A stretch of 64,000 nucleotides of DNA from Candidula unifasciata. Lineage: Eukaryota; Mollusca; Gastropoda; Stylommatophora; Geomitridae. The notes below the pieces were generated by a model, which did no database searches, had not been told where the DNA came from, and saw nothing but the letters and a program-made list of their open reading frames with translations. The DNA is taken from the NCBI GenBank assembly GCA_905116865.2, contig CAJHNH020000195.1, positions 25,001 through 89,000 on the forward strand. Reading direction: 5' to 3'. Shown here one piece after another: positions 34,615-46,204 of this stretch. The translations under genes and the position numbers were made by a program. Each line of letters opens with the position of its first letter. Position 1 is the stretch's first letter.

Positions 34615-34785
34615 AACGACACCCATTCCGCCTCAGGAGATTTTGCTTGTCAATTACTTGTCCAGGATTCACAGCCATGTGTTAAAATGGGTTTTTTATA
34701 GCTTTGAATTTTTCTTACCCTAATCTTTATTGACAAGGATTTACGGTGTATATCATTTCTTTGTAGAATTATGTTTTACCTGTCA
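34615..34785 (-). pseudogene. RTE-B LINE fragment, minus strand
   Basis: Contains TTGTCCAGGATTCACAGCC and ATGTGTTAAAATGG, corresponding to TTGTCCAGGACTCACAGCC and ATATGTTAAAACTGG in the minus RTE-B copies at 12740 and 36580. This codes for the VLTYGCESW region on the reverse strand. Confidence 0.6.
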
Positions 34786-34794
34786 CATATATAT

Positions 34795-34866
<72 letters not shown>
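34786..34866. repeat. (AT)n microsatellite
   Basis: AT dinucleotide run of about 80 bases with one AAAT interruption, directly beside the RTE-B fragment. Confidence 0.97.
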
Positions 34867-34872
<6 letters not shown>

Positions 34873-35004
34873 CACGTCACCTATGTAATACTTCTTGCCA
34901 TCATAAAGCTAGCACAAGTTCGGATTTAGAAATGGAAAAAGGTGCAGTGATTGGATATTCACCCGACGAGAAATTAATGAAAAGACAATTAAATACAATA
35001 AAAA

Positions 35005-35215
35005 GGACGTTGCAGAACCAACCCCAGCAGCCCCTGGCTGTTGTGTGGTTTCTGTAGGCAATTTACGTCCAGTAATTTGCCATTGCTTTCTGGACGGTTG
35101 GCCCCCTGATACCACTGTCGACACCAATGCAAGGCGCATGGCCCACAGCTGCGATCAAACTCGGCACCGCGGCATTACGGAGCGTTCGCACCGACTTAGT
35201 TACAGAGCCGATTTT
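35005..35215 (-). mobile_element. SINE-C copy, minus strand
   Basis: On the reverse strand the head reads CTCTGTAACTAAGTCGGTGC and a box-B-like GAGTTTGATCGCAGCTG. The body is GCATTGGTGTCGACAGTGG, CAAATTACTGGACGTAAATT and GGGTTGGTTCTGCAACGTCC. It is the most complete copy of the family here. A 64-codon + frame across it is not a gene. Confidence 0.72.
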
Positions 35216-35344
35216 GAATACAATAACCAAGATAATTGAGCTTTGAATGAGCTTGCTCTTTATTATTTATAGTGACTTTGTCATCAGAATAGAAGAATCA
35301 GCACTAACTAACGACCAGTCAAACTACTTATTCCATCTGCTTTT

Positions 35345-36060
35345 GTCGACCATAATTGCGTATTCTACAAGTAAAAACCGAACAACTGCAGAAACACACT
35401 AATGTACTTCACAATAGCCGTCTCAAAAACAACATGACGATCAATATGGGCGAAACAAATGATAAAAGTAAACAGAAAACATCAAAATATCGTCAGGAAA
35501 TTAACGAACATTTATTAAAACTGGTGAGCGAATTCAAATACCTTTGAAGCACCTTCACATCAGACGGCCGACTGGACAGAGATCAAGTCCCAGAATCAGA
35601 ATCCAACAAGAAAATAATGTCACTTATCTATCAGCGTTCCCCGATACTGAAACACCCAGCATTGCTAATGGAAAATAAAATAAAAACTAATTATAAACAC
35701 AATATTTTTACCAACATTATTTTAACCAATGCCAAACCTAGGCTAAACAAAAGAACAATAGCGGAAACTAGCTTCGTATGAAATAAGATGTTTGAGAAAG
35801 GCAGTCAACATGACAAGGAGAGAATGTAAAAGAAACGAATATATCATTAAAATTGTAGTAACAACACCTGTAATGAGATTTATGGGGGCGTGGGGGTGGG
35901 GTTAAGACTAGAGCTAGAGCATAGAACATGAGAATGGAAACATCGAGACGCAGAGGAAGGCCTAGTAGAGTACAGACAGTAGAGACTCAACAAGGCCACA
36001 CACAGTGAAACAAGCTAACAAACGCGCACTATCCCGGAAACCGATCGTTAGCCGTGCCTG
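35345..36060 (+). pseudogene. LINE-D reverse transcriptase, C-terminal region
   Basis: Plus-strand translation gives LLKLVSEFKYL(*)STFTSDG and RLDRDQVPESE, the 'EFKYLGSTFTSDGRLD' block found after the RT catalytic site. Then SPILKHPALLMENKIKTNYK, a MTRRECKRNEYIIKIVV piece, and SRRRGRPSRVQTV. In-frame stops and at least two frameshifts are present. No YADD box was found upstream, so the copy is 5'-truncated. Confidence 0.82.
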
Positions 36061-36089
36061 TGACGTGTAACACAACAGCATTAAGCAGA

Positions 36090-36275
36090 GATAAAAGTCG
36101 GGAGATGTGAACCAGCGTCATTGCACACGGTTATAAACCATAAGTGCTCTGTCACTAGTACGGACAAACTGTCCGCCTGTGTCGCCGTCCGCACGCAACT
36201 CCGTAGCTACAGCGACGTTCCTCCATTTACCCCAGAGTGTTAACTCTGGTACCCATTACCTGAGTCTGGCTCAGT
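36090..36275 (-). mobile_element. SINE-D body copy, minus strand (partial)
   Basis: Shares CGGGAGATGTGAACCA, CCGCCTGTGTCGCCGTCCGC and TACAGCGACGTTCCTCCATT with 36735-37045 but lacks the tRNA-like head, being replaced by RTE-B sequence at about 36275. Confidence 0.6.
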
Positions 36276-36625
36276 TCGTGTGCAGACACAGCTCCATGCC
36301 TTGCATCAAGACTGTCAAGACTCTTCTCTTGTTGTCTTTATCTCTCTTCCACAGATCTTTCCAGTGGTCACAACATGTTATATTTTCCCTCTTCTCATAA
36401 CATGGCCGAAAAATGATGACTGTCTCCTTCTGAGGTCTGTGATAAGTTGTTTTCGGACTCTCGCCTTTTTCAAAACATCTAGGTTGCTCTTTTATGGTTG
36501 TCCAATGTATTTTTAAGCATTCTTCCGTAAAACCACATTTTTGAAGCCTCTAGAAATTGTTTGGCCCGCCTACCGATTGTCCAGGACTCACAGCTATATG
36601 TTAAAACTGGATGAATGTAGCAAGA
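36275..36625 (-). pseudogene. RTE-B LINE fragment, minus strand
   Basis: The reverse strand of RTE-B from the LTYGCESW region (ACTCACAGCTATATGTTAAA near 36588) to ATGCAAGGCATGGAGCTGTG near 36290. It lacks the family's GATGATG tail, so its 3' end is truncated where it meets SINE-D. Confidence 0.75.
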
Positions 36626-36734
36626 AAAAATTCGGGAGTAAATGTAAACAAGCCAAAATACATATATTTAAAGGAAGAAAGAAGAAGCGCTTGCGATGTT
36701 ATAACTTCTATTTAATATAATTATCCTAAAAAAG

Positions 36735-37045
36735 GTAAAGTCGGGAGATGTGAACCACCGTCCATTGAACACGACTGAAAACTATAAGTGTTCTTCCACC
36801 AGTACAGACAGCTGATAAGAAACTGTCTACCTGTGTCGCCGTCCGCACACAACTCCGTAGCTACAGCGACGTTCCTCCATTTACCTCAGAGTATTAACTC
36901 TGGTATCTATTACCTACATAGAGGCTGGGTGAACCCCGGAAACTGCCCGGTTTCGAACAAAGGCCGTGGGCTGCAGCGCGTCGCAGCCGAATTTGAAGTG
37001 AGTCTCCTACCGACTGCGCTAACACGGCACCCCGATTACCCTAAT
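36735..37045 (-). mobile_element. SINE-D copy with tRNA-like head, minus strand
   Basis: The reverse strand starts GTGCCGTGTTAGCGCAGTCG (box A TTAGCGCAGTCGG) and has a box-B-like TTGTTCGAAACCGG. The body reads AGTTAATACTCTGAGGTAAA, TGGAGGAACGTCGCTGTAGC, and ends in GGTGGTTCACATCTCCCGAC. It repeats the partial copy at 36090-36275. Confidence 0.72.
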
Positions 37046-37049
37046 TCGT

Positions 37050-37730
37050 TCTGAACTATTGCGCATTTGTTCATTTTCTTAGTTGTTTAGCTATTGCTCT
37101 GGCATCGTATCCAGCTGGTCAACCTCTGCCTCTTCTCCAGGAATCGAACCATCTATTATTTTCTCAGAGCCAGTTTGGTTCTTGATTTTACTGAAGTGCG
37201 ATCGGCTACTTCAGTTTCCCTGGCACGAAATGTTTGAACCGGCTGCCCTCTTTGCCCAGATCAAGGGCGCAGAAATCTTTGGGCTTAGGTCTCTTGAGCT
37301 TCTTGACGCCCCCTAGAAATGTATAGTCTCATTCTGGTCTTGATCCTCAGTTCAAGGGAACGTGCCCGACTGTGTGCTTAGTAAATTGTGATAGGGATGG
37401 CCTAACCATTTTAACTGTTATCTTTAGAACATTATTATTATATTACTAACGGAATTAAAAAATCTCAGGCACCTTCACAAAATGTATAAGATAGTTGAGC
37501 GCCCCTCGCCTAATTTTCAATGCTTTCTCTGTGTCGGTGTTCCTGTTTGAGATCTTGAACAATATCGTTAATGTTTCTGTTTTTGATTTTAAATAACCAC
37601 AGTAAGTTGTTAGACACACATACTGCTTATAATTACCTTAAACCGTTACTGGTGCCATGAGAAACAGAAGTCTGCTCTTGTTGCTGAATATGAGGATGAG
37701 GCGCTTATGGGTGTGTCATGGGTAATGTGA
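37050..37730. other. No gene recognised
   Basis: A + strand frame of 77 codons at 37083-37316 has no recognisable motif. No other support for a gene. Confidence 0.3.
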
Positions 37731-37734
37731 TGTG

Positions 37735-37870
37735 ATGTCGATTCTTAAATTTTCTTCTTGTTCACGGGCTGTAAATTCAGGCCAAAAGTCCAGGTTGTTC
37801 ATCCACTTCTGGACTATTCATGTTTCAGAACTTGAGTTCTGCGTGCATATCTGTTTTACAGATCTTAGGG
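37735..37870 (+). repeat. Interspersed repeat R1, copy
   Basis: Contains GGCTGTAAATTCAGGCC, GGTTGTTCATCCACTTCTGG and GCGTGCATATCTGTTTTACAG. Other copies are at 23361-23650, 43440-43625, 51920-52210, 52660-53050 and 55540-55640. Confidence 0.65.
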
Positions 37871-38514
37871 AAGCAATGGACCTCATCCTCTCCTTCCCCT
37901 CCCCCCAATGGGACCACGAAACCAACACGGAGAGGTTATTAATTCAAGAACATTCAATTACTTAAACTGGATGAGAGTCGAACAAGACAACGGTGTTGTT
38001 TTCTTTTCTTTCCCATCAACTCGATTTCTAGCTGATTTCTCTGGGGAAAAGTCTGACCTCTAGAACACACAACGCCTCATTCAACAGATACCAAATGGAC
38101 CAGGTTGAACGAACAAAAGCCAACCAGAAGTTGCGAATTGATTACATAAGGGCTGCTATACAAAGGCTGCACTTACGCTACCTCACCTCAATCATTCCGC
38201 TTGCGTCGGCATCCAGTTGAGACCTATGTTGTGATATAAGGATTGTATCCGCGGATAAATGTTATAGATGCGGTCAAATTAGTAGCCATGTATTGTCGAT
38301 CCCTTTCATGTCGCATAGCTGTTCAGTGGCGCTGACTAATCTGTTTGCCAAGTGTCTAATTCCAGTCGTGGTAATATCTGATTTTTGTATCACCAGATCA
38401 ATGAGATAGGAACTTGCGTGTTAGAATCAAAGCGCAGTGGGTATAAATGGAGTAATTAGGTCGTCGTGTATTTCTTCTTATTCTCCATTCGTGCTTTAAA
38501 GAGTGGTAAGCACG

Positions 38515-38610
38515 ATGTGTTGTGGTTTGCAACTAGGCTGCGATAAATGTACCTTTTGGCTCGGCACATCCGATTTCAGCAAACAGTCACCTTTTTTGAC
38601 ATGCTGATTG
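38515..38610 (-). repeat. Interspersed repeat R4, minus copy
   Basis: GGTTTGCAACTAGGCTGCG then ATAAATGTACCTTTTGGC and CACATCCGATTTCAGCAAA. It corresponds to the reverse of R4 at 17215-17345 and to 54290-54370. Confidence 0.5.
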
Positions 38611-38689
38611 TGTGGCAGTGAGTTTACGATCTCCCTTGCCCCCAGTGGTGCTCTGGGACCCAAACTGTTCATTTAAAGATTATCTTTAA

Positions 38690-39060
38690 CGCACGTGACC
38701 ATAAGTGCTCTGATGTCCTCCTGATATTGGACGCATATCTCCCTAAACAGAGCAAGTCACTTTTCATTCACAAGTTTGTTGGGCTTGTCGACTTTCCTGC
38801 AAGTTACAGGTGTGTTCTGCTCTATTGTTTGCTTTCTGTGTTGTCTTACATTTACGTGTTCATTCGGAGAGGGGGGGGGGGGTTGCGTTAGGGTCAGTTG
38901 CTCCATTTTTCTTTGGGGGGGGGGGGGGGGGAGTGTTCAAAGCACTAGCGTGCTGAAATATACAACACGCGATATTAACAGTATTGCGGAACACCGCTCT
39001 GACCTTGTGCGAAGGTCACGAGACTCAGGAACTGCTAATCACAAGTGACCTAGTGAGTAT
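38690..39060 (+). repeat. Interspersed repeat R2, plus copy
   Basis: Matches the reverse strand of 9235-9545 and includes two poly-G tracts (38871-38882, 38918-38931) that break up the homology. Confidence 0.6.
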
Positions 39061-39454
39061 ATAGGCGGGGCGTGGGGAAGTTTAAAGTTACGTATTCATT
39101 AGACCCACATGGACAGTTATGTAAGCATCAGTAAATGGGCCTATCAGCACTGTGATACTAGGTCTGCATCCCTGCTATCAGCGACATGATTGAAACATGC
39201 GTTCACGTGTTCATCAAATCTACACATATTACACAGCAACTTTACTTCGTAAATGAACGGGCTTCTTGGATTGGCGCCTGTTCGTTGTATCCAGGTCAAG
39301 TCACTCTTGAGTCCAGTTTATCCAGCAGCCGTCCCTGAGGGAATAAATTTACAAGCAGATATGCACGCAGGGTCTGCAGCAGGCTCAGCAGAAATCAAAT
39401 CCCTACCAATAATTGCTAAGCCCATGTCACTGTCGTTTGCTGCAAGGCTTTCAA

Positions 39455-40560
39455 AAAAACGCATTTTACTAGGTCTCATCGTAGGGAAACTATCACAACC
39501 ACATTTACACTGGGTCCCATCGTAATGAAACTATCACAACCACATTTACACTATATCTAATCGTAGGGAAACTATCACAACTACATTTACACTAGGTCTC
39601 ATCGTAGAGAAACTATCACAACCACATTAACACTAGGTCTCATCGTAGGAAACCTATCACAACCACATTCACACTAGGTCTCATTGTAGAGAAACTATCA
39701 CAACCACATTAACAATAGGTCTCATCATAGAAAACCTATCACAACTACATTTACACCAGGTCTCATCGTAGTGAAACTATCACAACCACATTTACCCTAG
39801 GTCTCATCATGGAGAAACTATCACAACCACATTTACCCTAGGTTTAATCGTAGAGAAACTATTACAACCACATTTACATTAGGTCTCATTGTAGAGAAAC
39901 TATCACAACCACATTAACAATAGGTCCCATCGTAGGAAACCTATCACAACGACATTTACACTAGGTCTCATCATAGGGAAACTATCACAACCACATTTAC
40001 ACTGGGTCCCATCGTAATGAAACTATCACAACCACATTTACACTATATCTAATCGTAGGGAAACTATCACAACTACATTTACACTAGGTCTCATCGTAGA
40101 GAAACTATCACAACCACATTAACACTAGGTCTCATCGTAGGAAACCTATCACAACCACATTCACACTAGGTCTCATTGTAGAGAAACTATCACAACCACA
40201 TTAACAATAGGTCTCATCATAGAAAACCTATCACAACTACATTTACACCAGGTCTCATCGTGGTGAAACTATCACAACCACATTTACCCTAGGTCTCATC
40301 ATGGAGAAACTATCACAACCACATTTACCCTAGGTTTAATCGTAGAGAAACTATTACAACCACATTTACATTAGGTCTCATTGTAGAGAAACTATCACAA
40401 CCACATTAACAATAGGTCCCATCGTAGGAAACCTATCACAACGACATTTACACTAGGTCTCATCATAGGGAAACTATCACAACCACATTTACACTTTGTC
40501 TCACTTTAGAGAAACTATCACATCCATATTTACATTATGTCTCATCTTACAGAAACTATT
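39455..40560. repeat. 41-bp satellite with a 492-bp higher-order repeat
   Basis: About 26 monomers of 41 bp, each with a TAGGTCTCATCGTAGAG-type block followed by AAACTATCACAACCACATTT. Twelve distinguishable monomers form a 492-bp block: the variant TGGGTCCCATCGTAATG occurs at 39511 and again at 40003. The two blocks differ by only one base that I could see (A at 39770, G at 40262), whereas neighbouring monomers differ at many sites. After about 40500 the monomers decay. Confidence 0.95.
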
Positions 40561-40739
40561 ACAATCATATTTACATTTTTTTTTTTATTTTCTTTTTTGA
40601 GTGATACTATCACAAACACAATAAAACTAGGTTTTATCTTAGTGGAACCATCCAAACTTCATCTCAATAGGCCGTGTCTGATAGAAACTATCATCACATC
40701 ACAAATTAGTCAGGGTTACAAGTAAATGTAGTGTCACAG

Positions 40740-40930
40740 CAAACAGCGGCAGTGGGGCCTCAAAGTAGATTTTACCAGTGGGTTCTCAAAGAAGACGTTA
40801 CCTGTGGAATCTGAAGGAAGACATTGGCAGTGGGATCTCAAAGCAGACATTGGCAGTGGGGTCTCAAAGCAGACACTGGCAGTGGGGTCTCAAAGCAGAC
40901 ATTGTCAGTGGAGTGTGAAGTATTACTTCC
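40740..40930. repeat. 26-29-bp tandem repeat
   Basis: About six units around GCAGTGGGGTCTCAAAGCAG then ACATTG. Earlier units are more diverged (AAGAAGACGTTACC). Confidence 0.9.
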
Positions 40931-41319
40931 CTACACTCCAGACTATAACATGTGAGGTACAGGTGACCAGCTTCATTGCTCCTCAATTTACTATTAGATA
41001 ATGATGATGCTTATTATTTGTATGCTGACCAACACAAGAATGGAATAATGTATGTAAAGAGTGAGGCCAAAAGGGAAGAATGTCAGATGGGCCTCCCAAG
41101 CACAATTCTTAACCCTTTGACAATGAAGTTTTTTTTAGTCCTTCCAAGATAATTATGGGAATTATCTGGTACCCACTTTTATAAGGAAGGGTCAACCTAA
41201 GAACTTTTCTGGGGGGGATAGAGGGGGGAATCTTGCTAATTCTGAAGATCGAACTGGGACCACTGTCTGTTTGCAACCAGTGATCACGAAGCAGAAGATG
41301 ATTCACAAAAATGAACACA

Positions 41320-41930
41320 AATGGTTAAGGATTAATATTATTAGTGTACTGCTACAACACATAATTATACTGTTAGTCAACAATTAGTAACGAGGGAAAG
41401 AGTGACTTGCTGTGAGAGGTTAGTTAGTAAATAAAATATTGTTTTTATCCACTTACCCAGAGCTCTGAAACATCTTGACACAATTTATCCACAGTGTAGT
41501 TGCCCCATTTATTCAATATGAAAGCAACAGTTTTCTTTCCAACGCAAGATTCTCCAGATCTGGCTTCTAAATTACCTGTTTGTATTACTCCAAAAGTCAC
41601 ATTTCCACATTCAAAACAAAAAAAAAGAATAACCAGCCAGTTCAAAAAAAAAATAAAAACTACTGAACAGACACAGTGACACACACATCACTAAACGACT
41701 GTCTCCCGTGACATTACATTCAAATTGCTGTAATCTAACAGCAAAGTTTGAAAATTTTGTATATCCGCTTGTTGATTTGTAATACGAATACACAATGCAA
41801 CAAATGAAAAGCAATAACTTGCTTGCAGTTACCAATTTTCGAGGGGACTTCGCCAAAATGTCATGTGATTTAGTCAGAAGGACATATATATAGAAGGACC
41901 TGGTCTTGCTTTGCTCTCCTTAATACCAGC
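41320..41930 (+). repeat. Interspersed repeat R5, copy C (longest)
   Basis: Full-length-looking copy from GGTTAAGGATTAATATTATT to GAAGGACCTGGTC. It aligns with copies A and B. No coding potential beyond short frames and no clear terminal inverted repeat or target duplication, so the class is unknown. Confidence 0.75.
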
Positions 41931-42394
41931 AAACTGAAAAGCCTGCTGGGTGGTTTTCCCATCTGTTAACACAGGCTCATTTATAATCTACTCTACTAAT
42001 TAAGGAAGTGTGCTTGCACCTTCGTTGCCTTGGAGAAGCATCGCCCTGTCAATCATTAATGATCTTTCTTTTGTTTCATAAAGTTTACTAGACTGTGCAA
42101 TAATGGGATTACAGCACATTCTTAGACACTTTCAGAACTTTTTAGCAACAATGACAAAACATGTTTTTATCCCGAAACTTCTCAAAAGTTTAATCATATC
42201 AGTTTTTGGTATTCAAAAAATACTGACCAGTTTGATTTGCAAATCATTTTGGCTGGTTTGAAAATAGTCAAGTTTGGTTTGAAAAATGTCCAGTTTGGTT
42301 TAAAAACATCCTAGGTGGTCTGAAGATCATCCAGTTTGGTTTCAAAAATGTCTTAGGTGGTTGACAAATGTGTATAGCTTAAAGTGACAATTAG

Positions 42395-42640
42395 TAAAGT
42401 AAAGGGACACTATTCCATGTGGCGCTAGATCTATATTATTACTTGGTAAGATGGTCAACACCACGTCATTGGCTTTACTATCCAGGACTTTAACTGGTAT
42501 TCATTTGAGGTTGGGCAGACAGCAATTTAAACAAACAAAACAAAGCGAGTCTGGCTCCGCCAGAACTTGAACCTGCAACCTTCTGGTCTGCAGGCAAGCA
42601 TCTAGCTATTACACCACAGCGGCTACCTTAGTGAAGATGT
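42395..42640 (-). mobile_element. SINE-A copy, minus strand
   Basis: The reverse strand has the best SINE-A head: GTAGCCGCTGTGGTGTAATA (box A TGGTGTAATAG) and GTTGCAGGTTCAAGTTCTGG (box B GGTTCAAGTTC). The body has CCAGTTAAAGTCCTGGATAG and ACGTGGTGTTGACCATC. The 3' end is CCCTTTACTTTAC. Confidence 0.82.
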
Positions 42641-43440
42641 TAAATTAGTTAAAAACCACTCACAATTTTCAGACAGCAGTACAAAAGTTGCTCCATGGAA
42701 CAGACATGGACCTCACAAATAATTCCCAAAGACAGCACTGATATACAGTAGCCGACATTGACTGTGGAGATGGCACCCATTTAAAATTTTTGTTACACAC
42801 TAAATAGCAAACACACAACAGAACATTATGTCACTCAAAACTAACTGAAGATGTGTATGGTTCACTTTAATTTATACCAAAACAAAAATCAAGCTACCCC
42901 TTTAATTAAAGATCAGCTTTAAATAGAAAAGATTACACAAATTCATTGCTGAACCCTAAATTCACTACAATAATTTTCATGAATGTACTACAAATGCAAA
43001 CATACTACTACAATCTTTATTTTAACTAGCAGTGCTCCAAATGTGAAACTCCTACAATATTTATCATTTTAACCACCAGTGAAACACAGTGACAGCAATA
43101 TCAATGATTCCGTGTCTTTAAATTTGAAACTGTTTTTTTAAACACTAAATGTAAACAGGTTTATTTATTAGCGTAAAAAAATAAAAAGAAAGTCACATGA
43201 TTAACACAGCGGTTGTCAACCTGCTTGAGCCATGGGTCATCCATCCAAATATATTCTTTCCTTATCAGTTATCCTAGTAGCCAAGGCAAAGTTTAAAATG
43301 CCTGCCAGAAGACAGGATTTTTCATTCAAATTTTCAAACTGCAATTATCACAGTGGGGTTTCCTTGGCCCCCAGGAAGTGGGTGGGGGGACCCACTGCCA
43401 TGTCCTCCCCCAGCATGTTGTAAATGCTGACTATTTAGTG
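42640..43440. other. No gene recognised
   Basis: AT-rich. It lies downstream of the LAPTM4 gene in its direction of transcription. No coding or RNA features seen. Confidence 0.3.
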
Positions 43441-43625
43441 GTGCTTCCTTCAAAATTGAAGTGGATCTACCTGAGGTGAGGAACCAACAATGTGCATACA
43501 AATAAGCCAGGTCTGTAAAACGGATATGCATGCAAATATAATGTTCTAGAACAAGATGACCAAAACCCAGAAGTGGACCAACAACCACAATTTTCTGTCA
43601 GAGTTTACAGCTGGTGAACATTACA
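43440..43625 (-). repeat. Interspersed repeat R1, minus copy
   Basis: GCTTCCTTCAAAATTGAAGTGG, split here as GCTTCCTTCAAAATTG and AAGTGG, then GAGGAACCAACAATGTGCAT and CCAGAAGTGGACCAACAACC. It is the reverse of the R1 consensus seen at 52660-52800. Confidence 0.65.
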
Positions 43626-43629
43626 AAGA

Positions 43630-45785
43630 GAAATGCAGTTAGACAACATGTGAAATACTGCAGTACATGTAAATTTAGTCACATGTGTCCTTTTACAACC
43701 TACCCATCTGTAATGTAGTTTATGCAAACTGCTGTTTAGGTTACAGTTAAGTGGGAGCAAATCCACAGCACTTCTGACTATGAGTCGTATCTCCCTACCA
43801 AGGAGTCAGGTAGACAACCGATGACATAACAACTAAAGAAAACCCATAATAACTGTCTACAATATATGAACTGAGTAACAAACCATAACCAATAACAAGA
43901 TGTATACAGTGTATTAGGTTTAGACACCTATATGTGTTTTTATTATATTATCTAACAAGGAGCTATATTTCCCTTCATTCCTGTTTTAGATGAGAGTGAC
44001 AGTAAAACAGAGGTAGAGAAAACAACTCAGATATTTAGTGTTTATTCTTGTTGATCATCACCTTGTCTTATGTTATGATTTCTATCTGAATGTTGCCACC
44101 TCCATTATATTTGAATATTGCATCCACTGCTGTTTTTTGTTGGGAAGGGGGGGGGGGGGGGGGGGGGGGGGTTCTGACAAAATAAAAACTAATATCTTAT
44201 CTGGTGCGGCTCCTGTACCACCATCTAAAAGCTTAGAAAAGGGGCCTGTTTCTAAACCATCTGCAGCAGAAATAGGGCCCTGATATATGGAGATTTCTCT
44301 TTCAAGTGAAAGTGTTCTCTACCTCTAGGCTACAGAGCCACACTATGTTGTCATTACTTGCCCTTGACCCTTACCCTGTCAATTTTTATCGTTGATAATT
44401 AGGACATTTATGGCATTCATCAACTTTGGTCCACAAATGTGGATCCTAGTCAGCACTATAATGTTCTGATGGGCTGTGCTTAAACCTGATAGCCCGACTT
44501 GAAGGAAGAGATTACGGTGCTAGCTGATAGCTTCATTATTTGATGAAAAATAGCTATTACTTGAATCACAATAAAACAGAATGTGAAACAAAGAAAGAAA
44601 GCAAATTAAAGCTACAACCTACTAAGCAGAGAAGAGGTATCATGGACACATTCTACAACATTAACATAACGAACATGAATGTTGTGGAAAAAAAAATAAA
44701 GTGTCAAAACAAGCAAATGTATCACAAAACAATATCTAAACCTGAAAGCTGCATGACAGTTAAATTCAAGCAGCACTGTACAGGAAACATAGAAGTGCTT
44801 TCTAAATCATGGCAATCCACTGTGGAATATTTAGGGCTGTATTCAAGCAACAGTGACCTTGTGGAAATAGAGTTACAATATTCAGCCAAAAAGGACTCTT
44901 AAAGGTGTGAATTTTTAATTCAGGTTTCTGCAGAGAGATCAGCTGCCAAATGAGAAACTAGAAACAATTTTAGCAGGCATGAACAGAAGTGAGGGATATG
45001 TCTTTATGTCTGGCTCCATAATTCCACCTATAAGTATGTGTAAATAGACAAGTCTCTTAGCACAACATTTTATATATACAAGTTCCTTCTATATGAATGT
45101 GTCTATGTGTATGCATTACTGTATCAAGGTAACTACATATCTGCATGCCCATTAACATCTTCTTGTTCATCTTGGAGTTTTGTTTATTAAAAAAAATAAT
45201 GTGAAAAGACCATGAAACAGGTCCACCAGTAAAACAAAACAAAAGTAGCTAACTAGCACAAAGCAATGCTAACAAAAACAACTGCAGAAATGTATTAACA
45301 CCAGAAATTCAAATGTAGCGGTGTGACTTATTTTTGTTAGAACAATTCAAACAGGAGCACAATATTTTGTGTCATTTGTATACCATCATCATCCTCAAGT
45401 ACCACCCATCTCCATATCCTGTCATCAATAGCCACATTTAGTGTTGTGACACCTTAACCGTACATGTTAAAATGATCCCCTCTTGTATGCCTCTAGTTCT
45501 CTTCCTTCGCATATTTTTCTAGTTATCACATTTAATAAAGTTTTTCTTTTCCTAAAAAGTGGCCACAAAATGTAACTGTGCACTGAGTTTAATGTTCTGT
45601 TCTACACTATGAAGAATATTCTGTAAAAAAACAGAAATGTAAGTGTCTGTCATACTTCAATATCAACACAGCCAGTAAATATTCACAAAGACAAGGAAAG
45701 AAATTAATTGAAATTCTACATCCAAAACCAAAAATATGTACATGAAACAATTTGTACATGTAAAGAAATATATTCCCAATAGTGA
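43630..45785. other. No gene recognised; contains poly-G tract
   Basis: AT-rich sequence with a poly-G run of about 30 at 44142-44171. A + strand frame of 120 codons (44540-44902) is lysine- and asparagine-rich with no domain, so I do not call it. AATAAA words occur on both strands. Confidence 0.35.
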
Positions 45786-45789
45786 CAAG

Positions 45790-46060
45790 ACCTACACCAA
45801 CTAAGTATACATGTAGGCATGACACCAACTGTACATACATGTAGGCGTGACACCAACTGTACATACATGTAGGCGTGACACCAACTGTACATACATGTAG
45901 GTGTGTGACACCAACTGTACCTACATTGTGGCGTGTGACACCAACTGTACATACATGTAGGTGTGACACCAACTGTACATACATGTAGACGTGACACCAA
46001 CTATACATACATGTAGGCATGACACCAACTGTACATCATACATGTAGGCATGACACCTGC
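45790..46060. repeat. 28-bp tandem repeat, about nine units
   Basis: Unit GTAGGCGTGACACCAACTGT then ACATACAT. Later units include GTGTGA and GACGTGA variants. Cysteine-rich minus-strand frames (YMYVQLVS and similar) come from the repeat. Confidence 0.93.
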
Positions 46061-46204
46061 TGCTTCGACTAGTACCTGCTTTCAAATCTAACTTGTCAAG
46101 TATATCTGTGCACTTAAAGATCACCAGATTACTGTGTATTTGTGTAGACAGCAATTAAAATCAAAGTAATGGATATTTGAGTACAAAAAATATCAGTCAT
46201 ATGC

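Noticed and set aside
39455..40930. Possible CRISPR-like array of 41-bp units
   Set aside because: Units are contiguous without unique spacers, and the window is eukaryotic; it is a satellite.
44540..44902. Plus-strand frame of 120 codons near the LAPTM4 3' side
   Set aside because: Lys/Asn-rich composition expected of AT-rich DNA and no motif recognised; could be re-examined with RNA data.
45607..46020. Cysteine-rich minus-strand frame of 137 codons (SWCHTYMYVQLV type)
   Set aside because: Repeats of the 28-bp tandem array, not a cysteine-rich secreted protein.
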